DNA of 64,000 bases from the NCBI RefSeq assembly GCF_002886045.1, contig NZ_CP025791.1, positions 1,634,001-1,698,000 of the forward strand, read 5' to 3'. A model generated the notes under the pieces. The model did not search any database and was not told the DNA's origin. It worked only from the letters and a program-made list of their open reading frames with translations. Of the stretch, positions 8,101-16,408 are shown piece by piece. The position numbers were made by a program, and so were the translations under genes. Positions within the stretch are counted from its first letter, which is position 1; every line of letters begins with the position of its first letter. Source of the DNA: Flavivirga eckloniae. Lineage in GTDB: Bacteria > Bacteroidota > Bacteroidia > Flavobacteriales > Flavobacteriaceae.

Positions 8101-10629
8101 TTGAAAAGACGACTCTCAAAAATATTAATACTTGTACTGTTAATAGGGTACTTTTTATCTTGTGATAGCGTAAAAAGAGTTGCAGATAATGAACACTTAC
8201 TTACCAATGCCAACGTTTTAGTAAATGAAAAAAAGGACAACACAGAAACCATAAATAATTTACTATACCAAAAGCCTAATAGAAAAATAGCAAGTATTCC
8301 GTTACGTTTGCACATCTATAACTTAGCACGTAATAATAGGGATTCGCTATTTGAAGTCTGGTTGGATAAAAATCCCAAGCGTAGGGCTCGATTAACCAAA
8401 AGACTATCTAAAAAACAATTAAACCAATTAAAAAACTCTGCCCTCGGGTTTAACAACTGGCTGCGAACCACAGGAGAACCTCCAGTAATTTTAGATGAAG
8501 TAAAAACAAAAAAAACTGTAAAACGACTTCAAGATTACTATATTAATCACGGTTGGTTTAATGTTAAAACCACTTACGATATTAAGCGAAATGAAAATAA
8601 GCGCGCTAGTATTAAATATCATGTAAAAACCGGAGTTCCCTTTATAATCGATTCTATTACAGAAAAAGTAAAATCACCCATTGTAGATTCTTTATACCAA
8701 AGAATAAAAAGAGAAGCCTTAATAAAATCGAACGAGCAGTACAAAACTGCTAATTTTGAGCAAGAACGAGATCGAATTTCTAACGAATTACGCAACTCTG
8801 GAGTATATCATTTCGATCAAGATTATATCACCTTCGAAATAGATACCGTTGGTACAAACAAGAAGGTTAATGTTGGCATTCAAATTCAAGACAGAGCCAT
8901 TAGAACGCAAGATTCTATTAAACGAGAACCTTTTAAAATACTCAAAATTAAAGATGTTAATATCATCACAGATTACGCATTTGAAAAAAGAGGACAACCT
9001 TTCAAGGACTCAATAACCTATGAAGGCTATAAGCTTTATAGCTATGATAAAATACGCTATAAACCAGAAGCATTAACAGACGCTATATTTATAACACCCG
9101 GATCTGTTTTTAGAGATTTGGACAGAACTCGAACTTATAGACATATAAACGAATTACGGACCTTTAAATATCCAAATATTGAGTATATAGAAAATGCCGA
9201 CAATACACTAACAGATACAATCAGGTTAACGCCTTTAAAAAAGTTCAGTTTAGGGTTTAGTGCCGATGCCTCGCAGAGTAATATCCAAACCGTTGGGTTT
9301 TCGTTAAACCCAAGTCTGTTAATTAGAAATATTTTTAGAGGAGCAGAAACACTGGAGGTTTCTGCAAGAGGATCTATTGGTGCTTCAAAAGATAAAAATA
9401 ATATTGACGATCCGTTTTTCGATATTAACGAAATTGGTATAGACTTTAAACTAACCATACCCAGGTTATTTTTGCCTTTTAACACAGAACGAATAATTCC
9501 TAAATACATGTCGCCTGCAACACGTATTAGTTTATCTTCTACTGGGCAAACTAATATAGGGCTAGACAAACAAACCTTTACCGGAACTTTTAATTACAAC
9601 TGGTATCCCAATGAAAAAGTAAGTAACAGACTCGATTTATTCAATGCACAATATGTTAGAAACCTTAATGTAAATAATTATTTTGGTATCTATCAGAATT
9701 CCTATAACACCTTAAATCAGGTTGCAAAAGATGTTAACTATATAGACTCGGATAGTGATTTAAATATTCCTGATGGTCAAACAGACGAGTTTTTAGAATA
9801 CGCTTTAGCCCCCGAAACCCCGAGTGAGATTTCAAGTAGTCAATTAGCAACAATAAATAGCATTAACGAACGTAAGAACAGGTTAACAGAAAACAACTTG
9901 ATTCTCTCATCAAGCTTTAGTTTTATTAACGACAAGCGTACTAACCTATTTGACGAAGACTTTTCAATTTTCCGTTTTAAACTAGAATCGGCAGGAAACC
10001 TACTTGCTAATGCTTCAAAACTCTTAGGGTTAAAAAAGGAAAGTAACGATAGGTATGAAATTTTTAATGTTGCCTATTCGCAATATCTAAAAACCGAATT
10101 AGATTATATAAAACACTGGGATTTAGGGAAAAAGAATGTACTGGCTATAAGAAGCTTTTTAGGCATTGCCATACCTTACGGAAACTCTACAAGTATACCT
10201 TTTTCTAAAAGTTTCTTTGCAGGAGGTCCAAACGACAATCGTGCCTGGACGGCGTATAGTTTAGGCCCTGGTAGCTCCAAAACCATTAATGAGTTTAATG
10301 AAGCAAACTTAAAAATAGCCTTAAGCGTAGAACAACGTTTTAATATATTCGAAAACTTAAATGGAGCCATCTTTGTTGATGCCGGAAATATATGGAATGT
10401 GCTGGATAATGTAGAAGATGAGAACGCCACGTTTACAGATTTCAATTCACTAGAAGATATTGCTATTGGTTCTGGTTTTGGTCTTCGCTACGACTTTAGC
10501 TTTTTTATATTCCGCTTCGATTTAGGGTTTAAAACCTATGATCCTTTTTATGGAGACAAAAACCGGTGGTTTAATGATTATAACTTCTCCAATGCCGTTT
10601 ATAATATAGGTATAAACTATCCTTTTTAA
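8101..10629 (+). CDS. tamL: TamL-like outer-membrane assembly lipoprotein (BamA/TamA superfamily)
   Basis: The frame runs from a TTG at 8086, but a second TTG at 8101 gives a clean lipoprotein signal (MKRRLSKILILVLLIGYFLSC, lipid-anchored Cys at about 21), so I place the start there (842 aa). N-terminal POTRA-like repeats occupy about 25-380. The C-terminal surface-antigen beta-barrel (about 410-842) carries the GGPNDNRAWTAYSLGPG motif typical of BamA/TamA barrels and ends in NIGINYPF. It probably helps insert or translocate outer-membrane proteins with TamB. No tamB gene follows; fbaA does. Confidence 0.85.
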   Translation: MKRRLSKILILVLLIGYFLSCDSVKRVADNEHLLTNANVLVNEKKDNTETINNLLYQKPNRKIASIPLRLHIYNLARNNRDSLFEVWLDKNPKRRARLTKRLSKKQLNQLKNSALGFNNWLRTTGEPPVILDEVKTKKTVKRLQDYYINHGWFNVKTTYDIKRNENKRASIKYHVKTGVPFIIDSITEKVKSPIVDSLYQRIKREALIKSNEQYKTANFEQERDRISNELRNSGVYHFDQDYITFEIDTVGTNKKVNVGIQIQDRAIRTQDSIKREPFKILKIKDVNIITDYAFEKRGQPFKDSITYEGYKLYSYDKIRYKPEALTDAIFITPGSVFRDLDRTRTYRHINELRTFKYPNIEYIENADNTLTDTIRLTPLKKFSLGFSADASQSNIQTVGFSLNPSLLIRNIFRGAETLEVSARGSIGASKDKNNIDDPFFDINEIGIDFKLTIPRLFLPFNTERIIPKYMSPATRISLSSTGQTNIGLDKQTFTGTFNYNWYPNEKVSNRLDLFNAQYVRNLNVNNYFGIYQNSYNTLNQVAKDVNYIDSDSDLNIPDGQTDEFLEYALAPETPSEISSSQLATINSINERKNRLTENNLILSSSFSFINDKRTNLFDEDFSIFRFKLESAGNLLANASKLLGLKKESNDRYEIFNVAYSQYLKTELDYIKHWDLGKKNVLAIRSFLGIAIPYGNSTSIPFSKSFFAGGPNDNRAWTAYSLGPGSSKTINEFNEANLKIALSVEQRFNIFENLNGAIFVDAGNIWNVLDNVEDENATFTDFNSLEDIAIGSGFGLRYDFSFFIFRFDLGFKTYDPFYGDKNRWFNDYNFSNAVYNIGINYPF

Positions 10630-10840
10630 TGTCACAAGAACCCAATCTCCTAGTATTAAGTTCCATACAAAAACCTTTATTACATCTACCATAACCAACT
10701 TCCTTGTACTAGGCTTGTTTTCTATAGCAGAAAAAAGTAGTAATTCGATTACAGGTAATAAAAAATAAAAACTATAACGTTTTAGTGTTTTTTTAGTGTT
10801 TTCAAGTCATTAAATCACATTTATTTATTCAAAAAATGAT

Positions 10841-10848
10841 TACTTTTG
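10841..10848 (+). promoter_or_regulatory. -7 promoter box for fbaA
   Basis: TACTTTTG (TAnnTTTG) lies inside the first codons of the longest possible ORF. Transcription would therefore begin near 10855, after the ATG at 10836. This argues for translation from the ATG at 10884. Confidence 0.5.
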
Positions 10849-10883
10849 GCAACAATTATATACTAACTCAAAATTTAAAAAAA

Positions 10884-11951
10884 ATGGGACATAATATAAA
10901 ACCAGGAGTTGCTACAGGTCATGAAGTACAGGCAATTTTTAAACTTGCAAAAGAAAAAGGCTTTGCATTACCAGCTGTTAATGTAATAGGCTCAGATACA
11001 ATTAATGGTGTATTAGAAACTGCTGCAGCTTTAAATGCTCCCGTAATTATACAATTCTCAAATGGAGGTGCTCAATTCAATGCCGGTAAAGGCTTAAGCA
11101 ACGAAGGTCAAAAATCTGCTATCGCAGGGGCTATTGCAGGAGCAAAACATGTACATACTATGGCAGAAGCTTATGGTGTTCCTGTAATTTTACATACAGA
11201 TCACTGTGCTAAAAAACTACTACCTTGGATAGACGGTTTATTGGATGCCAGCGAAAAACATTTTGAAGAAACTGGAAAATCACTTTTTAGTTCGCATATG
11301 ATCGATCTTTCTGAAGAACCTATCGAAGAAAACATCGAAATATGTAAAACCTATTTAGAGCGTATGAGCAAAATGGGTATGACACTGGAAATTGAGCTTG
11401 GTATTACAGGAGGTGAAGAAGATGGTGTTGACAATACAGACGTAGACGATTCTAAATTATATACACAACCAGAAGAAGTTGCTTATGCATACGAAGAATT
11501 AAGTAAAGTAAGTGATCAATTTACTATTGCAGCTGCATTTGGTAATGTTCATGGTGTTTACAAACCTGGAAATGTAAAATTAACTCCAAAAATCTTAAAG
11601 AATTCTCAAGAATACATTTCTGAGAAATATGGTGTAGGAGAAAATCATATCGATTTTGTATTCCATGGTGGTTCTGGTTCATCTGTTGAAGAAATTCGCG
11701 AAGGTATCAGCTACGGTGTTATAAAAATGAATATCGATACCGATTTACAATATGCTTTCATGAGCGGTATTCGCGATTATATGGATGAAAAATCTGAGTA
11801 TTTAAAATCACAGATAGGAAACCCTGACGGTGACGACGTACCAAATAAGAAATTCTATGATCCACGTGTATGGTTACGCTCTGGTGAAGTTTCTTTTATA
11901 GAACGTTTAAAAAAGGCCTTCGAAGATTTAAACAATGTAAATACGTTATAA
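10884..11951 (+). CDS. fbaA: Class II fructose-1,6-bisphosphate aldolase
   Basis: A 355-residue zinc-dependent glycolytic/gluconeogenic aldolase that interconverts fructose-1,6-bisphosphate with glyceraldehyde-3-phosphate and dihydroxyacetone phosphate. Class IIa hallmarks: HTDHCAKKLLPW (catalytic Asp and zinc-binding His), ELGITGGEEDGVDN, AFGNVHGVYKPGNVKL and FVFHGGSGSS. An upstream ATG at 10836 would add 16 residues not found in the family and overlaps the promoter -7 box, so the start is the ATG at 10884 (MGHNIKPGVATGHEV). A clear terminator follows. Confidence 0.95.
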   Translation: MGHNIKPGVATGHEVQAIFKLAKEKGFALPAVNVIGSDTINGVLETAAALNAPVIIQFSNGGAQFNAGKGLSNEGQKSAIAGAIAGAKHVHTMAEAYGVPVILHTDHCAKKLLPWIDGLLDASEKHFEETGKSLFSSHMIDLSEEPIEENIEICKTYLERMSKMGMTLEIELGITGGEEDGVDNTDVDDSKLYTQPEEVAYAYEELSKVSDQFTIAAAFGNVHGVYKPGNVKLTPKILKNSQEYISEKYGVGENHIDFVFHGGSGSSVEEIREGISYGVIKMNIDTDLQYAFMSGIRDYMDEKSEYLKSQIGNPDGDDVPNKKFYDPRVWLRSGEVSFIERLKKAFEDLNNVNTL

Positions 11952-11978
11952 TTATAAGTAAATTTACTACAGTAATAT

Positions 11979-12013
11979 AAAAAAAAGGCTCTGTAAAACG
12001 CAGAGTCTTTTTT
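11979..12013 (+). terminator. Rho-independent terminator of fbaA
   Basis: An A-tract, then CTCTG pairing with CAGAG (extended by G-C and A-T pairs) around a TAAAACG loop, then TCTTTTTT. It works in both directions in principle and lies 28 bases after the fbaA stop. Confidence 0.8.
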
Positions 12014-12282
12014 ATTTACGTTCTTATAATTCAAATAGTTATAAGTATTAAACTAAAAAAACATTAGGCTGTTACCTCTAAATTAAAAAAAGGTTTAATT
12101 TTGCGCTTAAGCTTTTGTTAATCATATCTAAGTAAAATTAGGGATACTTTAATAAATGCTACAAACAGTAATAATTTTATTTATAAATAAAATTATAAAA
12201 AGACAATTAATCCTTAACACGAATAACGTTTACTTAAGATTAAAAAAATCCAACAACCGTTAATCTAAAATCGTAAATCACT
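12014..12282. other. Intergenic region before accD
   Basis: This A+T-rich leader lies between the fbaA terminator and accD. I see no ORF, strong palindrome or clear TAnnTTTG box. It presumably contains the accD promoter. Confidence 0.4.
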
Positions 12283-13140
12283 ATGTCTTGGTTTAAAAGA
12301 AAAACAAAGGGAATTACCACAACAACCGAGGAGAAAAAAGACACCCCAAAGGGTCTTTGGTACAAATCTCCCACAGGTAAAGTTGTAGACGCAGAAGAAT
12401 TAGAAAAAAATTTCTATGTAAGTCCAGAAGACGGATACCATGTACGCATAGGAAGTAAAGAATATTTCGAAATATTATTTGACGATAATAAATTTAAAGA
12501 ACTAGACGCTAATTTAGAGTCTAAAGATCCACTTAAATTTGTTGACACAAAAAAGTATCCAGAGCGTTTAAAAGCAGCTCAGGACAAAACCAATTTAAAA
12601 GACGCCGTTCGTACAGCAGTAGGAAAATCTAAAGGAAAAGATTTAGTAGTGGCCTGTATGGATTTTGCTTTTATTGGTGGTTCTATGGGAAGTGTTGTAG
12701 GCGAAAAAATAGCCCGTGCAGCAGATTACGCATTAAAGAAAAAAATTCCTTTAATGGTTATATCCAAATCTGGAGGAGCAAGAATGATGGAAGCCGCATT
12801 GTCTTTAATGCAATTGGCTAAAACATCTGTAAAACTTGCACAGTTGGCAGAACAACAAATTCCATATATTTCTTTATGTACAGACCCTACTACAGGAGGT
12901 ACCACCGCATCATTTGCCATGTTAGGCGATATTAACATTAGTGAGCCTGGTGCTTTAATTGGATTTGCTGGGCCTCGAATTGTAAGAGACACAACAGGAA
13001 AAGAATTACCAGAAGGTTTCCAAACAGCTGAGTTTTTGTTAGAACATGGTTTCTTAGATTTTATTACCGTAAGAAACGAGTTAAAAAATAAGGTAAATAA
13101 ATATCTGGATTTAATTACAAATCAACCCTTAAGAGCTTAA
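12283..13140 (+). CDS. accD: Acetyl-CoA carboxylase carboxyltransferase subunit beta
   Basis: A 285-residue subunit that with AccA transfers carboxyl from carboxybiotin to acetyl-CoA to make malonyl-CoA, the first step of fatty-acid synthesis. The crotonase-like core shows [54 protein letters not shown] and [13 protein letters not shown]. In the N-terminal segment that normally forms a four-Cys zinc ribbon, the cysteines are absent: [13 protein letters not shown] and [14 protein letters not shown] stand where C-x2-C pairs are expected. The rest is complete, so the enzyme is probably active without that zinc site. Confidence 0.93.
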   Translation: MSWFKRKTKGITTTTEEKKDTPKGLWYKSPTGKVVDAEELEKNFYVSPEDGYHVRIGSKEYFEILFDDNKFKELDANLESKDPLKFVDTKKYPERLKAAQDKTNLKDAVRTAVGKSKGKDLVVACMDFAFIGGSMGSVVGEKIARAADYALKKKIPLMVISKSGGARMMEAALSLMQLAKTSVKLAQLAEQQIPYISLCTDPTTGGTTASFAMLGDINISEPGALIGFAGPRIVRDTTGKELPEGFQTAEFLLEHGFLDFITVRNELKNKVNKYLDLITNQPLRA

Positions 13141-13145
13141 AGCTA

Positions 13146-13240
13146 GAGGGCTGTATAAAACATAATGTCTGCTCGAGTACTTCGCTACTTGAGCAGACAT
13201 CTTTAATTTATAAGCAGTTTTATACAACCTCGCTTCTTTT
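13146..13240. repeat. Nested palindromic element after accD, probable terminator
   Basis: Outer arms: GAGGGCTGTATAAAAC at 13146-13161 pairs with GTTTTATACAACCTC at 13217-13231. Inner arms: ATGTCTGCTCGAGTA at 13165-13179 pairs almost perfectly with TACTTGAGCAGACAT at 13186-13200. The right arm is followed by GCTTCTTTTT. The structure sits between accD and rpsO and ends about 30 bp before the rpsO promoter. Confidence 0.75.
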
Positions 13241-13252
13241 TAACAGATTCGC

Positions 13253-13281
13253 TTGCAAATCATTTTAAATTACTATATTTG
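13253..13281 (+). promoter_or_regulatory. Promoter of rpsO
   Basis: A -33-like CTTG (TTG at 13253-13255) and a -7 box TATATTTG at 13274-13281 are separated by 18 bases. This is a good fit to the Bacteroidota consensus. The 5' leader of about 45 bases before the ATG at 13336 could carry S15 autoregulation. Confidence 0.6.
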
Positions 13282-13335
13282 CCGCTCGAAAGAGACACTT
13301 TCGGTTACATAACAATTATTTACAAAAATATTAGC

Positions 13336-13605
13336 ATGTATTTAGATCAAAAAGAAAAAGAATCCATCTTTAAAAAGCATGGAAAAAATGCAAAAGACAC
13401 TGGTTCTGCAGAAGGACAAATCGCATTGTTCACTTACAGAATCAATCACTTAACAGAACACTTAAAAAATAATCGTAAAGATTTTAACACAGAGCGTTCG
13501 TTAGTAAAATTAGTAGGTAAGCGTCGTGCTTTACTTGATTACTTAACTAAGAAAGATATCTTAAGATATCGTGCAATAGTAAAAGAATTAGGATTAAGAA
13601 AATAA
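13336..13605 (+). CDS. rpsO: 30S ribosomal protein S15
   Basis: An 89-residue S15, the normal length. Recognisable blocks are KHGKNAKDTGSAEGQIALFTYRINHLTEHLK and SLVKLVGKRRALLDYL, which contact 16S rRNA helix 22. The in-frame longer ORF from 13279 overlaps the promoter and adds a non-family extension, so the start is the ATG at 13336. pnp follows, the classic rpsO-pnp order, but a strong terminator lies between them. Confidence 0.96.
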   Translation: MYLDQKEKESIFKKHGKNAKDTGSAEGQIALFTYRINHLTEHLKNNRKDFNTERSLVKLVGKRRALLDYLTKKDILRYRAIVKELGLRK

Positions 13606-13607
13606 TG

Positions 13608-13632
13608 AAAAGAGGCTTAACAGCCTCTTTTT
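13608..13632 (+). terminator. Terminator of rpsO
   Basis: GAGGC at 13612-13616 pairs with GCCTC at 13623-13627, extended by A-T pairs to the T-run at 13627-13632. It directly overlaps the end of rpsO. Read-through may feed pnp. Confidence 0.85.
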
Positions 13633-13829
13633 TGTTTTAGTATCACTATAAATAAAAGTGGTATAAAACAATATAACTCGAGCGTGAGAGTTTAAATTAA
13701 CGCATTTTATGATTAAGCAGATCCTGTCTCACACTCTAGCAATCAAGAGGTCAGGGCACATAGTTTTTCATTGGTCACAACAACTACAACAACACAACGA
13801 CCATTGTTTAATTAGAATTAAAAAAATTT

Positions 13830-16088
13830 ATGATTCCACAAGTTTTTAAAGAGGTCATAGACCTAGGTGACGGTAGGGAAATTTCTATCGAAACCGGAAA
13901 ATTAGCAAAACAAGCACATGGTAGCGTTGTTGTTCAATCTGGAAAATGTATGCTTTTGTGTACAGTTGTTTCCAATTATAAATCTTCGGATGTAGATTTC
14001 TTACCGTTAACGGTTGACTATAGAGAAAAATTTGCTGCAGCTGGACGATACCCTGGAGGTTTCTTTAAAAGAGAAGCAAGACCAAGTGATGGTGAGGTTT
14101 TAACCATGCGTTTGGTAGATCGTGTTTTACGCCCGTTATTCCCAAAAGATTATCACAGTGAAACACAAGTAATGATTCAGTTAATGTCTCATGACGAAGA
14201 CGTTATGCCAGATGCTATGGCAGGACTAGCCGCTTCTGCTGCTATTCAATTGTCCGATTTCCCATTCGAATGTCCAATTTCTGAAGTAAGAGTTGGTCGT
14301 ATTAATGGTGAATTCATCATCAATCCATCACTGGCTCAATTAGGAGAATCTGATCTCGATATGGTTATTGGAGCTTCAGCAGATTCAGTAATGATGGTAG
14401 AAGGTGAAATGGATGAGATTTCGGAAGAAGAAATGACCGAAGCTATCAAATTTGCACACGAAGCTATTAAAGTACAGTGTGAGGCTCAAGTTAAATTGGC
14501 AGAAGCTTTTGGTAAAAAAGAAACTCGCGAGTACGAACCAGAAAGAGAAGATGAAGCATTAGCTCAAAAAATTCATGACATGGCATACGATAAAGTATAT
14601 GCTGTGGCAAAAGCAGGATCTTCTAAACATGAAAGAAGCGATGCATTTGAAGCTATTAAAGAAGAAATATTAGAAACTTTTACCGAAGAAGAATTAGAAG
14701 ATTTCGGAGATTTAGTATCTAAATATTATAGAAAAGCAGAAAAAGAGGCTGTTCGCGACCTTACCTTAAATGAAGGGTTACGTTTAGACGGACGTAAAAC
14801 CACAGATATCAGACCTATTTGGTGTGAGGTAGATTATTTACCATCAACTCACGGTTCTGCTATTTTTACACGTGGGGAAACTCAAGCATTAGCTACAGTT
14901 ACTTTAGGAACTTCTAGAGAAGCTAACATGATAGATATGCCGTCATTCGAAGGCGAAGAGCGTTTCTATTTACACTATAACTTCCCTCCTTTCTCAACCG
15001 GTGAAGCAAGACCAATTAGAGGAACATCAAGACGTGAGGTAGGTCATGGTAATTTGGCTCAACGTGCTTTAAAAGGTATGGTTCCAGAAGACTGTCCATA
15101 TACCGTTCGTGTAGTAAGTGAGGTGTTAGAATCTAACGGTTCGTCCTCAATGGCAACCGTATGTTCTGGTACTATGGCACTTATGGATGCTGGTGTTAAA
15201 CTTAAAAAACCAGTTTCTGGTATCGCAATGGGACTAATCTCTGATGCCGAAACCGGAAAGTATGCTGTTTTATCAGATATCTTAGGAGATGAAGATCACT
15301 TAGGTGATATGGACTTTAAAGTTACCGGTACAGAAGATGGTATTACTGCATGTCAAATGGACATTAAAGTAAAAGGATTATCATACGAAATTCTTGTAAA
15401 TGCATTAAAACAAGCCCGTGATGGCCGTTTACATATCTTAGGAAAATTAACAGATACCATAGCAGCTCCAAACGAGGATGTTAAATCTCATGCTCCTAAA
15501 ATGGTAACACGTACGATTCCTAACGAGTTTATTGGAGCTCTAATTGGTCCTGGTGGAAAAGTAATTCAAGAATTACAAAAAGAAACCAATACCACTATTG
15601 TTATAAACGAAGACCCAGTTACTGAAGAAGGGATCGTTGAAATCTTAGGAACAGGACAAGAAGGTATCGATGCCGTTTTAGCAAAAATAGACTCATTAAT
15701 GTTTAAGCCAGAAGTTGGTAGCGTTTATGAAGTAAAAGTTATTAAAATGCTTGATTTTGGTGCCGTAGTAGAATATATGGATGCTCCTGGAAATGAAGTA
15801 TTATTGCACGTAAGCGAACTAGCTTGGGAACGTACAGAAAATGTATCTGATGTTGTTAACATGGGAGATGTTTTTGATGTGAAGTATTTTGGAATAGATT
15901 CCAGAACACGTAAAGAAAAAGTATCTCGTAAAGCTATTTTACCAAAACCGGAAGGTTATGTTGCAAGACCGCCTAGAGACAGCAATGGTCGTGATAACAG
16001 ACGTAAAGATAATCGTGGACGCGACAATCGTAATAGAGACAATCGCAGAGACGATAGAAAACCAAAAGAAAATAATACAGAAGATTAA
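13830..16088 (+). CDS. pnp: Polyribonucleotide nucleotidyltransferase (PNPase)
   Basis: A 752-residue phosphorolytic 3'-5' exoribonuclease of the RNA degradosome. Order: RNase PH domain 1 (about 10-145, [16 protein letters not shown]), alpha-helical linker, RNase PH domain 2 (about 325-550; [64 protein letters not shown]), KH domain ([14 protein letters not shown], about 570) and S1 domain (about 630-700). The last 45 residues are a charged low-complexity tail rich in Arg, Asn and Asp (RDNRR/RDNRN units). The gene has its own terminator. Confidence 0.96.
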   Translation: MIPQVFKEVIDLGDGREISIETGKLAKQAHGSVVVQSGKCMLLCTVVSNYKSSDVDFLPLTVDYREKFAAAGRYPGGFFKREARPSDGEVLTMRLVDRVLRPLFPKDYHSETQVMIQLMSHDEDVMPDAMAGLAASAAIQLSDFPFECPISEVRVGRINGEFIINPSLAQLGESDLDMVIGASADSVMMVEGEMDEISEEEMTEAIKFAHEAIKVQCEAQVKLAEAFGKKETREYEPEREDEALAQKIHDMAYDKVYAVAKAGSSKHERSDAFEAIKEEILETFTEEELEDFGDLVSKYYRKAEKEAVRDLTLNEGLRLDGRKTTDIRPIWCEVDYLPSTHGSAIFTRGETQALATVTLGTSREANMIDMPSFEGEERFYLHYNFPPFSTGEARPIRGTSRREVGHGNLAQRALKGMVPEDCPYTVRVVSEVLESNGSSSMATVCSGTMALMDAGVKLKKPVSGIAMGLISDAETGKYAVLSDILGDEDHLGDMDFKVTGTEDGITACQMDIKVKGLSYEILVNALKQARDGRLHILGKLTDTIAAPNEDVKSHAPKMVTRTIPNEFIGALIGPGGKVIQELQKETNTTIVINEDPVTEEGIVEILGTGQEGIDAVLAKIDSLMFKPEVGSVYEVKVIKMLDFGAVVEYMDAPGNEVLLHVSELAWERTENVSDVVNMGDVFDVKYFGIDSRTRKEKVSRKAILPKPEGYVARPPRDSNGRDNRRKDNRGRDNRNRDNRRDDRKPKENNTED

Positions 16089-16113
16089 TTCCTCAAATTT
16101 TATTTTGGAATAT

Positions 16114-16154
16114 AAGCCCCAACCAATTTTAACTGGTTGGGGCTTCTTTTTTTT
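16114..16154 (+). terminator. Terminator of pnp
   Basis: AAGCCCCAACCA and the mirrored GGTTGGGGCTT form a long G+C-rich stem with a short A/T loop, followed by eight or more Ts. A textbook rho-independent terminator 26 bases after the pnp stop. Confidence 0.92.
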
Positions 16155-16367
16155 ACCATATTCTTAAACAAGACTCTTACAACTTCCATATAACTATTTG
16201 ATTATAAAAGTTATTATTTTCAAAAATATACAAGATGAATTTATCTTATGGTAATAAAAACGTTTAGCATATACATAATAGTCATTTTATGAGAAGCTCT
16301 ACAGCATAAGAAGCAAAACTACCCTACTTGTAAAACACTAATAATCTTACCTTTATATTATTTTTAC

Positions 16368-16375
16368 TATTTTTG
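16368..16375 (+). promoter_or_regulatory. Probable -7 box for the hybrid kinase gene
   Basis: TATTTTTG matches TAnnTTTG and lies 33 bases before the preferred ATG at 16409. This makes the upstream TTG at 16373, which overlaps it, unlikely as a start. Confidence 0.4.
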
Positions 16376-16408
16376 TACCTCCCACCAGTATTTAAAAACC
16401 CTCGTTTA

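Noticed and set aside
9135-9569. 144-codon minus-strand ORF opposite tamL
   Set aside because: It is antisense to the start of the TamL barrel, which is well supported by motifs; the antisense frame has no recognisable features.
13633-13829. Possible riboregulator between rpsO and pnp
   Set aside because: The gap holds a few short complementary stretches but no convincing stem or known leader motif.
15958-16167. 69-codon ORF overlapping the 3' end of pnp
   Set aside because: It is out of frame with the low-complexity Arg/Asp tail of pnp and runs through the pnp terminator.
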